Counted from the stretch's first letter, positions 19,930-32,330 are shown. The stretch is 64,000 nt of DNA from Yarrowia lipolytica (GCF_001761485.1 NC_090772.1:1548501-1612500), one strand, 5' to 3'. Numbers and translations: made by a program. The notes: a model not told the origin generated them from the letters alone.

Positions 19930-20049
19930 CTTAGATAATACATCTGGAGTATGCCGCTTATATAATACATCTGGAATATTCCGCTTACATAATACATCTG
20001 TAAGTATGTCGCTTACATAACCTAGCTGGTGTATATCGCTTAGATAATA
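19930..20049. repeat. 27-bp tandem repeat, about 4.4 degenerate copies
   Basis: Copies start at 19930, 19957, 19984, 20012 and 20039 with core CTTAxATAATACATCTGG and an ending TATGCCG or similar. The array sits 160-280 bp upstream of HAT1. Confidence 0.85.
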
Positions 20050-20209
20050 TCGAAAATGTTGCATTTATACAACCCAAGCGGGGTTCGAACCCGCAATTCT
20101 CGACAACATTTAGCGATGAGGCAGCTCAAAAAAATGGGATAAAGTTCAGACAGCAACGCGACGCGAAATTCATTAATTCACACCACACAATCAACCATCA
20201 ACCACCACC

Positions 20210-21565
20210 ATGGATATCGCCACGGAATGGACCACCAACGCCAATGAGGCACTCACTATCACGCTAGAGCCGTCCAAGGGCAAGGGCAAGGGCAAAGAGG
20301 TCAGCAACGGCTCCGAGAAGAGCCATGTCTTCAACCCCATCTTCACCTACCCCATCTACGGAGATGTAGAGACCATCCTCGGATACAAGAACTTCGAGCT
20401 CAATTTGAAGATGGACGCCTCTACTATGCTGCCGCTGGTGACAGTCAAGTTTTCCGACAAGTTGGAGTTTGATGGAATCTCTTTTGACGACCCTGTAGAG
20501 AGATTGCTGGAGTTTTTGCCCGAGGAAACCGCCACCGACGAGGCTGAGTGGGAGGAAAAGCGGGTCAAGGAGCTTGGCGACGGCTTCAAGCCGGTTGGAA
20601 AGGAGTTTGGTACCTTTTCAGTAAACAGCGAGAAATACACAGTCCACCGGTCAACTCTGCTTGACCCGGAGACTCTCAAATTGCATCTGAGACTACAGAT
20701 CTTCGTGCCTCTATTCATTGAGGCGGGCTCATACATTGACAACGAGGATGACCGCTGGGAGATTTACATTGTGTACAACGCGGAGAAGGAGATTGTCGGA
20801 TTCTCCACCGTATACTGCTACTGGTTCTACGAGCCTTCGGCTAAGGAAAGCAAGGCTCCCAAGGACGCGTCGTTGGAGCAGCTCCAGAAACAGCCGTTTT
20901 CGCCCACGCTTCGAAAGCGAATCTCGCAATACGTCATCTTGCCTCCTTTCCAGGGCAAGGGTCTGGGAGGGCAGCTGTACACTCTGTTGTTCTCTCGTTT
21001 CTACGCCGACCCTAATGTGTATGAAATCACAGTCGAAGACCCCAGTGAAGCCTTTGACGATCTGCGAGATCGATGCGATCTAAAGTGGCTAGCAGACCAG
21101 GGATTCCCCTCGGAGGTGTTCCGGATGCTGCAGACCACTTCTGCACATGGAGAGAAGGCTGGAGACAATCGAACTGGCCGAACCAAGGTCGTGGCAGGCG
21201 CGTTCTGGACCAAATGGCTAGAGGAGCATCGATTGAAGTACAAGCTGGCCCACAGACAGTTTGCTCGGTGCTTTGAAATGATTCTCCTAGCTTGTCTGGA
21301 GGTGTCTAGCCCGACGAAGAAGCGAAATATCAAGGACGCGCGACTTTTTATCAAAAAGCGAGTCTACGTGCGAAACAGAGAGTTTCTGGAGGAACTGGGA
21401 GGCAAGATAGAAGTCATGTCCAAACTGCAGGAGACATACGAGTCCATGGAGGAGGATTATGCCCGAATCATGAAACCTGTTCTGGGATATGTCAAGGACG
21501 GACTCAAGAAACGAGACCGAAATGATGCTGGCAATGAAGAGGCTAAGAGAGTCAAGGTGGAGTAA
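20210..21565 (+). CDS. HAT1: histone acetyltransferase type B catalytic subunit Hat1
   Basis: 451 residues in one exon. The start MDIATEWTTNANEALTI follows a CA-rich leader ending ACCACCATGG, a strong context. The N-terminal Hat1 domain (about 40-200) contains FNPIFTYPIYG. The GNAT core has QYVILPPFQGKGLGGQLY (about 240-257) with the acetyl-CoA-binding QGKGLG loop at 248-253, followed by VEDPSEAFDDLRDRCD with the conserved catalytic Glu276. Hat1 acetylates newly made histone H4 on Lys5 and Lys12, usually with a Hat2 WD-repeat partner. The C-terminus is basic (KKRDRNDAGNEEAKRVKVE) and may act as a nuclear localisation signal. The length fits the fungal family. Confidence 0.95.
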   Translation: MDIATEWTTNANEALTITLEPSKGKGKGKEVSNGSEKSHVFNPIFTYPIYGDVETILGYKNFELNLKMDASTMLPLVTVKFSDKLEFDGISFDDPVERLLEFLPEETATDEAEWEEKRVKELGDGFKPVGKEFGTFSVNSEKYTVHRSTLLDPETLKLHLRLQIFVPLFIEAGSYIDNEDDRWEIYIVYNAEKEIVGFSTVYCYWFYEPSAKESKAPKDASLEQLQKQPFSPTLRKRISQYVILPPFQGKGLGGQLYTLLFSRFYADPNVYEITVEDPSEAFDDLRDRCDLKWLADQGFPSEVFRMLQTTSAHGEKAGDNRTGRTKVVAGAFWTKWLEEHRLKYKLAHRQFARCFEMILLACLEVSSPTKKRNIKDARLFIKKRVYVRNREFLEELGGKIEVMSKLQETYESMEEDYARIMKPVLGYVKDGLKKRDRNDAGNEEAKRVKVE

Positions 21566-22244
21566 ATTTATGATTGTATATTATGTATTATCGTATGTAC
21601 TGGACTGTATAAATGCTTGCCCATAACTTGAATGGGACGTAGTACCAAGTAAGGGGTAACTAGGTCAGCCACCATGGAACCACCATACTCCAGCTATAAT
21701 CGAGTCCATGTCGTTCTTTTAGACAGATGTTCCGCCGAAATTCCAGTCTCAGTTTGGACTAATAACGAACAAAAGGGGAATCAACGAGATGAGATATCAG
21801 CGGTCGAACTGTTTGAGCAATACTGGTATTCTCGGTCAGCCATTCCTCTCACTTTCAACCGGAATTGGGCACACGCTAAAAGTGAGCCTAGTCACTAGAC
21901 CAAACGGCACCAGCGATGAACCAACTACGGCGAATGATTCTGCAAAAAAAACAAAAACATTTTTGCGCTTTCAGAACGTGTTCTGGCAATGTCTGAACTG
22001 TTCTTTCTAACACTTTCCTGATACTAGAGTCATGTTATATAATGTTCTCCAGTTGAACTTCAAGAATCAACCGTTGAAGAATTTCCAATACAATCTTGTA
22101 GATGTACTAATATAATGCGTGAATCACATCATCTTTTAGTCCAGTCCAACATCTAGTGTGTATTCCCCACACAGCGCCGTGCACTGTATAAAGATGGGGA
22201 ACCGGGTCCACCAGAACCAGCCATCACTTTCCATCAGTTGAAAC
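21566..22244. other. intergenic region, promoter of the OPT transporter
   Basis: It includes TGTATAAAGATG near 22184-22195, a likely TATA box about 55 bp before the transporter ATG. Short plus-strand frames at 21674-21898 have no recognisable similarity. Confidence 0.5.
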
Positions 22245-24899
22245 ATGAAGATCAACGTTATTGAGGCGGCAAAACATGCCAAAGAGTTATGGCTGAAGAA
22301 AGATCCCCGGGATGAAGACGAGCTTCAGTCTGACGTTCAAGTCGAGGTGGTCGAGGTGGAAGAACATCTACTTGAGTGGATGGGAGCCAAACTGGGTATT
22401 CCTCCGTCGGATATGGATGGCGGGTATCCGCGAGAAGTCCATTTTATGGCGGAAAAACTCGCAGAAATGTCTCTCGAGAAAGCCCTGGAGCTCGTGAAAA
22501 CTAATTACGACTACCATGACCATGACAACAACTTTCGGCACGAATACCGGATGGAAATCAAGGGTCTGTTGGACATTTTCAAGGACAGCCCAGTCGAATC
22601 AGAAAAAGAGGACCCCGAAAACATTCTTCTGATTCGTTATTGGGCCACCATTTTCGATTGGTGGAGTCCTTACCCCGAGGTACGCTCTGTCACCGATCCT
22701 TTCGATGAAACAGACACTACGGTCGAAACCTGGCGAGTATGGGTACTGGGAACAATTTGGGTGGCCATTTCGGCCTTTGTCAACCAGTTCTTCTCTGTAC
22801 GTTTACCTGCCATCACTCTTGACGCCTCTGTCTGCCAGCTACTGCTCTATCCTTGTGGAAGACTCCTTCAGTATGCACTTCCCGACTGGGGTTTCAGATT
22901 CAGAGGCAAAAGGTATACTCTCAATCCGGGAATATGGAGCCAGAAAGAACAACTACTGGCCACAGTTATGGTCACTTGTGCCAACGGAACTCCCTACATT
23001 ACATCCAACGTCATCACCCAAGCGCTTCCCATCTTCTACAATCAGAAATGGGCCTCTGACTACGGATATCAGTTTGTGTTCATGCTTACTACGCAGATGA
23101 TTGGTTTTGGTATGTCTGGATTGCTCAAACGTGTGGCTGTGTATCCGGTAAAAGCCATGTGGCCGTCGCTACTGCCTACTCTTGCCGTCAACAAGGCACT
23201 ACTGGCTCCAAATCGAAAAGAGAGCATCAACGGCTGGAAAATATCACGATACAACTTCTTCATGGTCATTTTCGCCGTCTCTTTTCTCTACTTTTGGGTC
23301 CCCAACTACCTCATGAACTTCATGCAGACCTTCAACTGGATGACCTGGATTTCCCCCCGAAATGCAGATCTGGCCATCGTGACGGGCTCAATTGAAGGGC
23401 TTGGATTCAACCCAATCCCCACCTTTGACTGGAACCAGGCGACCGCCCTACTGGCTCCCATTACCCTACCTCTCTACACCTCTGTCACGGGCTTCTGCGG
23501 GGCCTTGTTTGGAGGGCTGGTAATTCTGGCTCTCTACTACTCCAACAACTCGTGGACGGGGTACATTTCCATCAACTCAAATCGACTGTTTGACAACAAA
23601 GGAGAGGTTTTCAACGTGACGAGAATTCTGACAGACTACAGATTCGACCGAGACAAGTACCTAGCCTATTCAACCCCGTACTACTCGGCAGGAAACCTGG
23701 TGGCGTACTCGGCCAACTTTTCAATCTTCACCTTCTCCTTTGTCTACACGATTCTCACTGATTGGAGAGCAATGAAAGACGCCATAGTAGACACCGCCAA
23801 GGCGGTCAGATACATCCATCGGTCCAACTACTACGGCAAAGTCGACCCGTACTCTCGATACATGAGAAAACACAAGGAAGTTCCAGATTGGTGGTTCTAT
23901 CTGGTCATGATCATCATGTTTGTCCTATCTGTGGTTCTTGTTGAGGTATGGCCGGTGGACACTCCGGTTTGGTGCATTGTTTTTGTCATTGGGTTGGTTG
24001 CTGTGTTCATTATCCCCTTTACCGTGTTTCTTTCTTACACAGCTACAGAACTCACTCTCAATGTGCTTTCCGAACTCATGATTGGATATGCCTTGCCTGG
24101 GCGGTTCATGGCTCTCAATCTCGTCAAAGCCCTGTCTGTTCAGATTGCCCAGCAAGCCCAAGCGTACACCAAGGACCAGAAGCTCACCCATTATGCCCAT
24201 TTACCCCCCAGAACAATCTTCTGGCTGCAGCTCTGGGCCACCCTGGTGAATGGAGTGGTTGCAATGGGTGTCATCCAGTTCCAGTTGGGCCAAGAAAAGC
24301 TCTGTGAACCAGATAACAAGATGAAGTTCACCTGTCCTGAACAGACCACGTTTTTCACCGCCTCGGTTGCTTGGGGGGTCATTGGGCCCAAAAAGATGTT
24401 CAACAAGTATCCCGTGATGAAATGGATGTTCTTGTTTGGAGCGTGTGCCGGGCTTTTTTTCTTCTTTGTGCAGGTCACCATGCCCAAACTGATGGTCCGA
24501 TGGTTCCCCAAACATGCAGACAGAATCGACTTTTACCGACGCAAGTTCCTCTATTTCAATCCTCTCATTTTTGTCATGGGAATTGTGGACGGATGGTCCC
24601 CCTACAATCTGACCTACAAGGTCGGCGGTCTCTATCTCGCGCTCGTGTTCAACGGATACATTAAGGGACGCTACCTGGCCTGGTGGAGAAAGTACGCCTA
24701 CGTAATGGAGGCGGCTATTGTGACTGGAATCGCCTTGTCGGCCATCATCATCTTTTTTTCCGTTCAGTACAACCCCAAGGATCTGGACTGGTGGGGCAAC
24801 AGTGTGGTAAATGCTGGATATGACAGTGAGGGCATTCCTCCGAACGTCCAGGTGCCGGAAGACCCCGGCTATTTTGGTCCGCCTCCCTCCGAGTGGTGA
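22245..24899 (+). CDS. OPT-family oligopeptide transporter
   Basis: 884 residues in one exon. A cytosolic N-terminus of about 170 residues is followed by some 14-16 hydrophobic segments. Family motifs are present: YTLNPGIWSQKEQ with the NPG tripeptide at about residue 226, ANGTPY soon after, and the late ARG/NGYIKGRYLAWWRKYAYVMEA-type segment near the end. OPT proteins are proton-coupled importers of tetra- to pentapeptides or glutathione-like substrates at the plasma membrane. The C-terminal tail is short and Pro-rich (YFGPPPSEW), as is common in the peptide-transport clade. It is co-oriented with HAT1, but 680 bp separate them. The exact substrate cannot be read from the sequence. Many paralogues are expected in this species. 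Confidence 0.93.
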   Translation: MKINVIEAAKHAKELWLKKDPRDEDELQSDVQVEVVEVEEHLLEWMGAKLGIPPSDMDGGYPREVHFMAEKLAEMSLEKALELVKTNYDYHDHDNNFRHEYRMEIKGLLDIFKDSPVESEKEDPENILLIRYWATIFDWWSPYPEVRSVTDPFDETDTTVETWRVWVLGTIWVAISAFVNQFFSVRLPAITLDASVCQLLLYPCGRLLQYALPDWGFRFRGKRYTLNPGIWSQKEQLLATVMVTCANGTPYITSNVITQALPIFYNQKWASDYGYQFVFMLTTQMIGFGMSGLLKRVAVYPVKAMWPSLLPTLAVNKALLAPNRKESINGWKISRYNFFMVIFAVSFLYFWVPNYLMNFMQTFNWMTWISPRNADLAIVTGSIEGLGFNPIPTFDWNQATALLAPITLPLYTSVTGFCGALFGGLVILALYYSNNSWTGYISINSNRLFDNKGEVFNVTRILTDYRFDRDKYLAYSTPYYSAGNLVAYSANFSIFTFSFVYTILTDWRAMKDAIVDTAKAVRYIHRSNYYGKVDPYSRYMRKHKEVPDWWFYLVMIIMFVLSVVLVEVWPVDTPVWCIVFVIGLVAVFIIPFTVFLSYTATELTLNVLSELMIGYALPGRFMALNLVKALSVQIAQQAQAYTKDQKLTHYAHLPPRTIFWLQLWATLVNGVVAMGVIQFQLGQEKLCEPDNKMKFTCPEQTTFFTASVAWGVIGPKKMFNKYPVMKWMFLFGACAGLFFFFVQVTMPKLMVRWFPKHADRIDFYRRKFLYFNPLIFVMGIVDGWSPYNLTYKVGGLYLALVFNGYIKGRYLAWWRKYAYVMEAAIVTGIALSAIIIFFSVQYNPKDLDWWGNSVVNAGYDSEGIPPNVQVPEDPGYFGPPPSEW

Positions 24900-26629
<1,730 letters not shown>

Positions 26630-27505
26630 GATTGGTGGCTGTTTCAGATGACAGACAGGCATTAGTTGCAGGAAGTATTCGCAGGAAGTATGACAAGAAA
26701 TGTCTCATCGCAAATTGAGTCTACGGATTTCTGGGCCGTAGCATCATTATCAGGAACTACAAAGGGAGAGTCCAACAGGATCACACTCACATCTACAGTG
26801 CAGTAACTAACTTGATTCATTATGCGGGCAGATATTGGGGGGTCTCTACAACATCTCGAACCTTTCGTATGCGGAAAACCGGAGTAGACATCATGAGTAG
26901 ACATCATGAGTCGAACAACATTGATTCGGTCGAGAATAAACAATTCAGAACTAGTTTCATCGGATTAATTGGAAAAATTCCACTTGGAATGATTCTGGAC
27001 GTCGCAATTTAGTATTTTACAGAAATGGAGAACTGACGACTTGTTTTGAGAACATGTAACCGTTTGGATATTTCTGATTGAGAATGACTGAGAATTATTG
27101 AGCGAGTTGCTATCTATTCACAAATCGGAGAATAGTGAGCAGAAGACCAAAAGAGCAGAAGACGTAAAGGAGTAATACGTGTCTATGAAGTTGATTATAA
27201 GGACCAATACTCAGTGGTAATCATTCCTAGAAATACCCACGCACATATTGCGTGGAACCAGCGGAAATAGCTGCGAACTTCTAATAACTTCGGAAACCCC
27301 CACCAATAGTTATTATCCTGGTTTGTAAGTAATTTTGGGCCACCCCGGTCATAAATGCGTTTGTTCAGCCAGATACTACGACTCCTCTAATGTTCAACTG
27401 TGACTGTGATACTCGGACTCGATATGACCCAAAAGTTGACCCCTTCGAAGCCCTTGACACTCTTTGGCAGTCGTATCTAATTAGATGTATTAACGACAGA
27501 TTTCA
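26630..27505. other. intergenic region
   Basis: The 3' flank of the protease relic and of the convergent lipid phosphatase. It includes a small direct repeat, GTAGACATCATGA, at 26884-26910. No gene is supported. Confidence 0.5.
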
Positions 27506-29107
27506 TTAGGGAGTAATGGCATGTCTACTCACCCTACGGTGCCTAGAAGCTCTGGATCTTCCCCCTCCAACATCAATGATAGAAGCTTCCTCATCAAAAC
27601 AATGCTCTCGAGCAAGCCTCATGCATCGCTCGTTACGACACCAGGGAATACGACAAGTGCGCACTCGTCCCACCAAGCAAGAGATACCAATGCAATTGGC
27701 CACAGTACAACCCACAGTCGTACATCGGGGTCGGCTGGTGACCCGTCGCAAACAAGCTCCTATACAGCCCGCAATGGTGCACACCGGGTTGGTGCATCGG
27801 TGAGCAGATCTTGTGTGCGACGGCTCGGTGGCCGTTGCTGAGCTGTCGCAACTACTACAAGTGGTGTCGTGACAGTTGCCTGTACATGTAGGAGAACAAG
27901 AGGGCAGACAGGCTGTTTCAGAAGACCTTCCCGGATAGGTCTGGTGAGATCTTCGGGACCGCCGACTAGGGGTTCGTCTGGTAGATCTCCTGCTTACAGG
28001 CCGCGAGGTGCATGCATTTCCCGTGCAGTTTCTAATTGAGCACCGTAGAGAGCATTTGGCCCCTTCCCCTCCCACAGAGCACGCTCCACATGAGGGCTTC
28101 TTGCAGACACAGAGCTCTGTTCCACATCCCATGGTGAAGGTTGCCTTGACAGAGCATTTGGGGGTTTTGAACAGCTTGGTTCGCAAACAGCCCGTCTCGT
28201 CGCCCAACGACCAGCAGCCCACGCTCCCCAGAATACCACATCGAGGCGAGTATGCCCGTCCCCCGGTACAGACGTTGGCAAAGGTGGGGAACGGAAAGTA
28301 GTGGATAAAGGCGAGATAGCCTGCAATCAGACCAATCAGCATTCCGATGATCACGTCGAAGACGTGGTGTCTATTGTCTGAGATGCGTGAGAAGGCGACT
28401 GCAGAAGCCGACAGAAGTGGAACCAGGCTGAGAAGCAGCTTCCAAGACCACCCAGAGCAGTCCAGCATCCGGGTTCGGGCGATCCAAAAAAGGACTTGAA
28501 CCATAGCCGATGTGAATGCCGTGGCGGAATGGGCGGAAGGAAACGACCGAAACCCTTCTTCAAGATGTCCAATGTCTGTTTGTGTGCAAATGCCGACGTT
28601 GGAAAGAGTTCCGAATGACGGACGCATCCAGGACATGGGTCTACATCTTGCGAGCATATCTGGCCGGGGGGCTCCCACCAGATTTTTTAGGAGCGATACA
28701 ATCACAGTTTGCAGGGCGTGGGCCGCCATCAGGGTCAGGAGGATAGCGTGCAGGTCCCAGAGTCGTCTGTGCCATCTATGAGAGGTGGTGAATCCAATGG
28801 TGAGTGCAAATTGGCCAATGGGGATCAGAATCGAGTAGATGATGAGAAGAAACGTGGGCACAATGGTGAGGTCGGTCGGAATATGGCTGTACCATAGCGA
28901 GGTGTTGTAGAGGTAGAATTCGGCGAAAAGCGGGGACACAATCTTGGCGTATACAAGAGCTAGCGTGGTGAGACTGATGTAGAAGATCCAGTCAATCAAG
29001 TAAGACAGCACCGAAGAAAGGGAGATAGAATGGCTGCTGATGGGGAAGAAACACTCGTCTCTGCGTATAGCCACTAGAGTCGATGACGACTGCGTTGAAT
29101 ACGTCAT
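27506..29107 (-). CDS. PAP2-type lipid phosphate phosphatase with Cys-rich C-terminal tail
   Basis: 533 residues in one exon. About six membrane segments occupy residues 30-270. The three phosphatase signature motifs are present: KNLVGAPRP (141-149), PSAHS (190-194) and SRISDNRHHVFD (240-251) with its nucleophilic and acid-base His residues. This is the DPP1/LPP1 layout, which removes phosphate from diacylglycerol pyrophosphate or phosphatidate. PSAH replaces the commoner PSGH. Unusually, residues about 280-505 form a tail with about 32 Cys in a repeating spacing (for example CTNPVCTIAGCIGAC and CTTVGCTVANCIGISC) mixed with an Arg/Ser-rich linker. By family topology this tail should face the cytosol. 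Whether it binds metal, is palmitoylated or forms disulfides is unknown. Typical DPP1 proteins are about 290 residues, so the tail nearly doubles the length. Confidence 0.9.
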   Translation of the reverse strand: MTYSTQSSSTLVAIRRDECFFPISSHSISLSSVLSYLIDWIFYISLTTLALVYAKIVSPLFAEFYLYNTSLWYSHIPTDLTIVPTFLLIIYSILIPIGQFALTIGFTTSHRWHRRLWDLHAILLTLMAAHALQTVIVSLLKNLVGAPRPDMLARCRPMSWMRPSFGTLSNVGICTQTDIGHLEEGFRSFPSAHSATAFTSAMVQVLFWIARTRMLDCSGWSWKLLLSLVPLLSASAVAFSRISDNRHHVFDVIIGMLIGLIAGYLAFIHYFPFPTFANVCTGGRAYSPRCGILGSVGCWSLGDETGCLRTKLFKTPKCSVKATFTMGCGTELCVCKKPSCGACSVGGEGAKCSLRCSIRNCTGNACTSRPVSRRSTRRTPSRRSRRSHQTYPGRSSETACLPSCSPTCTGNCHDTTCSSCDSSATATEPSHTRSAHRCTNPVCTIAGCIGACLRRVTSRPRCTTVGCTVANCIGISCLVGRVRTCRIPWCRNERCMRLAREHCFDEEASIIDVGGGRSRASRHRRVSRHAITP

Positions 29108-31118
29108 TCTTTAGCTGTGTTGAAAACAGATTTTTTGGAGAATAGTTTTCCGGGGCAGTTTCTTTCTATGTTTCCAGAGATGGTGTTTTAAGGACACAAA
29201 CAATGCCGAAGCTTAAAAAAAATGTTACACAGAAACAACAGGTATTTTTGTTATCACTGTAGATAAAGTTGAGATTGTGCATTGGAAATGTCTGATAAGA
29301 TATACGATGATGTTTGAACTTAATTATCTGCAAATCAAGCTGCGAGAGAACGTACAGTTATTCTGTCTTAACACGAACAACCCGGTCGTCATCATCCGCC
29401 GCGAGCGGGAAAATGAAAGGAGTGGTATGCCACCTACACTACCACATCCAGAGACGACCCTGATGGTGACGCCCGTCCAGCTTGTCCACCATACCACCAA
29501 CTTCTTCCGAAAGCGCGGCGAACCGGCACAGCGGTTTCTGCAAGTCTACTACTGACCAACAATTCCAGATGTGAGGAGATATGTCAGGTCTTTTCTCATA
29601 AGCCGACTGTTAACCGTGTGGTATCTTTTCTGACTAGTAACACCACCTCTGAACTAAATAGGCCCTACTTTTTGTTTTATTTAGTCATTTTATATTAGTC
29701 ATGTTCACTACCCCGTGAACGAGACAGACGCAAGAAACAAAAGGAGATCGGTCACCGTGACTCTAAAGAAACGACAGAAATCAACTCGATACAGATACGA
29801 GCAGGTTCATTGAACACCAATAACTCGACAATCAGTAATTCCCAACTTCTGTGTGGGTGAATTTTCTCACGTGGGCGCACGGCTGAGAATGTTGAGCAAG
29901 TGCAAACACAACAGTTGGACCATGTATACGCCAACCCAGTCTGATCCATCTTCCGGTCTCATGGAGATTGAGGTGTGTTCCTCAGAATGTTGTAGAGATC
30001 ACAAGTTGTCCAGCCCTGAAGTGCTTGTACATAATCAATTGAACAGATGGGCTCGTCATCTTCAGCTTCAATGTTTTCACGCATTACATAATAGTTCCAG
30101 AAGACCTCCTTCCTCATTTCTTCATGTTTCTATCCTTCTCATAGCTCGGGTCATTTCTTCGTATTGACAGCAAGTTCAGAATTCAAGTACTCTAGCTTTT
30201 CTAGAAAGAGAAATTGTTATCTTGAGGTAAGAGGATAAGCTGAACGTGATGATGTCCTACAGTTATGTACAGTATGTACCCACTGTGTCAACTCCCTGAG
30301 CAAGAATCGAACAACTCCTGCAAGTCGTTAATAAAAAAAAAAAATTCGTCATATTTGGTACCATCTGGCCAGTCATCATAGCCTCCGGTCAAACCCATGG
30401 ATGTCTGGGAAGTGTTGATTTTAGGCCGATCAACCATTCCCACGCAGAGAATGGACTCCGGTGGTTTCGAAAATGTGCGCTTAACCGCGGTCTTGGATCT
30501 TCCATGTGAAAATCGCGATAAATGGGACAGATTATCGTGGTAGCTTCTGAGCTTGAGAGAGACTCGAAGCAGTAGCTTCTGTGTCCAGCGTCTGGACCTT
30601 AGCTGAGTTGACAAAAGAGGCTGAATGGGCATTGACCTATTGACATTGATCCAGTTGAAGTGCTGTATATGCAATCTCACATTCCATATGGTCAGCTTGT
30701 AGTGTTGATGTGGCAACTGGTAGACATAAATAGATACATCTCTGACTAGATGCTCCAAAAGGTAATCACGCCATAAACACAGCCCCAGGGATCAGGCTAA
30801 TCCATCGAGGGCTGGTAATTGGTGCTAATTAGCGCTAGTTTAGATCAATTCTAGACCCCTGCAGATGAGCCCAACCAGCAGAAAAATGAAAGGGATAATA
30901 TTGATATCAATAATTCACCAACCCTGGAACTACCAGAGCAACTCCGGTACTCAAGAGCTTTAAGAACGCCCTAAACGAGGTGGGGAAGATGTGGTCAACT
31001 AATAATGGCTCAGTTGGAGCCATAGCAAGACCAACCTTAGTCTCTATAGCACGTGAATGAGATCCCACGTTTGTGGACGACTCGTTCTACAAGAACAGGG
31101 GTGCAGTACTCGTAGTAA
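29108..31118. other. intergenic region
   Basis: 2 kb without a convincing gene. A short plus-strand frame at 29427-29555 (MPPTLPHPETTLMVTPVQLV, 42 codons) has a protein-like composition and could be a small mitochondrial-type protein, but nothing else supports it. A poly-A run lies at about 30331-30344. Confidence 0.4.
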
Positions 31119-32148
31119 TCACGCAAGAGGGAATTCTTCCACCACCACTTCAATGACTCCTCGCAAGTACTGGAACTCCTTGTACTTGACTCTCAGGTTC
31201 TCTTTGGTGTTATCTTCTTCGTCCGAGAGAAACAGAGCATCCGAGGGCTTATCTCCGGAGGGCTTGTCTGCAGCAGATTCACTCAGCTTGTTCATTCCCT
31301 TTCTTGTGTCAAAATAGAGCTCTCTGGTGAACAGCGAAGGGCCCTTTTGGTTCTCACTCTGCCAGTGTCCAAAACGCAGCTCTTGAAAGTGTTTGCAAGT
31401 CTCAGGCTTCATTGTAATGTTAACGGTCCAAGGGCCGCTTGTGACGCTGCCGGAGATTTTTTTCTTGTGCATCTTGTTGTAGCCCTCCTTTTCGATTCGA
31501 ATGCATCCTTCAACGATCAATTGCTGGATGTTGGTGCGAATACGAGCCAGGAGATCTTTCAATTGGGCATCTTTGAGTGCCAATCGGGATGCCTTGACCT
31601 TGACCAGCTGCAATTTGTTTCGGTGGATCTTTCGGTTGGATAGCGTGCTAGTTTCCACCGCATCGTCGTCGCTGCTGCCGTGGTCGCTTCCAAACGACTC
31701 CTCCAGGGCTTCGTCGCGGTTGTACAGATGTCGAGCGTATTGGACCATTGCCTGGCGTCCGAACGAGATGCGCAGTCCGACCGCCGTGTCCTTGTTGATT
31801 TTGGCATATTTTTTTCTGTTTTAGCGCGTGCGAGTGAGAGTCAGAGCTGGATCACTTGGGCAATGAGCGCGTCGAAAGTCGAAAAATCGAAAAACAAACC
31901 TGACCCAGATCGCAGCCTAGCAATGACCATGTCACCATCTCCTCAGACCTGGACGGACATGTCTCTTGTAGATCACATGACCAGATCACAGGTTTCGATG
32001 ACAGGTTTCCATGACATGTTTCCATGACATGTTTCCATGAAAAGTCTCCATGACAAGTCTCCATTCCATTTCATCCATCTCCAACCAACCAGACCTCCCT
32101 CCGCCTCCATCCCCACCTCTTTGTGTCACTTGATACTCACATTGCCAT
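31119..32148 (-). CDS. conserved-looking two-exon protein of unknown function
   Basis: Exon 1 is 32148-32141 (ATGGCAAT, eight bases) and exon 2 is 31815-31119. The intron 32140-31816 begins GTGAGT and ends GCTAAAACAG. Splicing gives 234 residues beginning MAIKKYAKINKDTAVGLRIS and continuing without break into FGRQAMVQYARHLYNRDEAL. Without the intron the frame would start only at 31748 and lose the well-formed KINKDTAVGLRISFGRQ segment. The protein has an acidic Ser/Asp patch (about 50-65), a basic helical middle (RKIHRNKLQLVKVKASRLAL) and a basic KMHKKK patch. I do not recognise the family. The branch point (CTAAA) is off-consensus, so the intron is likely but not certain. Confidence 0.65.
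31816..32140 (-). other. intron carrying a 13-bp minisatellite
   Basis: A 325-nt intron with donor GTGAGT and acceptor CAG directly after CTAAAA. It contains the 13-bp tandem repeat listed at 31991-32067. Confidence 0.6.
31991..32067. repeat. 13-bp tandem repeat, about 5.5 copies, inside an intron
   Basis: The unit is GGTTTCCATGACA with variants TGTTTCCATGACA and GTCTCCATGACAA. Copies run continuously from 31991. Confidence 0.85.
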
Positions 32149-32330
32149 TGCGCTATTCCGGAGCTTCCACAGCTATTCCACAGTCCTGCTGGATTTGCCG
32201 GTTCGTTCTTGCAAACACACAATGTCCTCAGCAAGGTTCAATAAGAGTAAGCCCAAGACTGGTTGACTAGAGTAGTGAACGTTGAGTGGAACTAGTGTAT
32301 CCAAGTGAGTACAGTAATGGAAGTGGTCCC

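Larger units (their letters stand above)
18909..20209. other. intergenic region upstream of HAT1
   Basis: It contains a GTACATACTGTACATACTGTA-type palindrome cluster (19,670-19,700), the 27-bp repeat at 19930-20049 and a tRNA T-arm-like sequence at 20078-20094. No protein gene is supported. Confidence 0.5.

Noticed and set aside
29427-29555. A 42-codon plus-strand frame with protein-like composition
   Set aside because: No homologue was recognised and there is no clear promoter or start context. It is mentioned in the spacer entry but not called as a gene.
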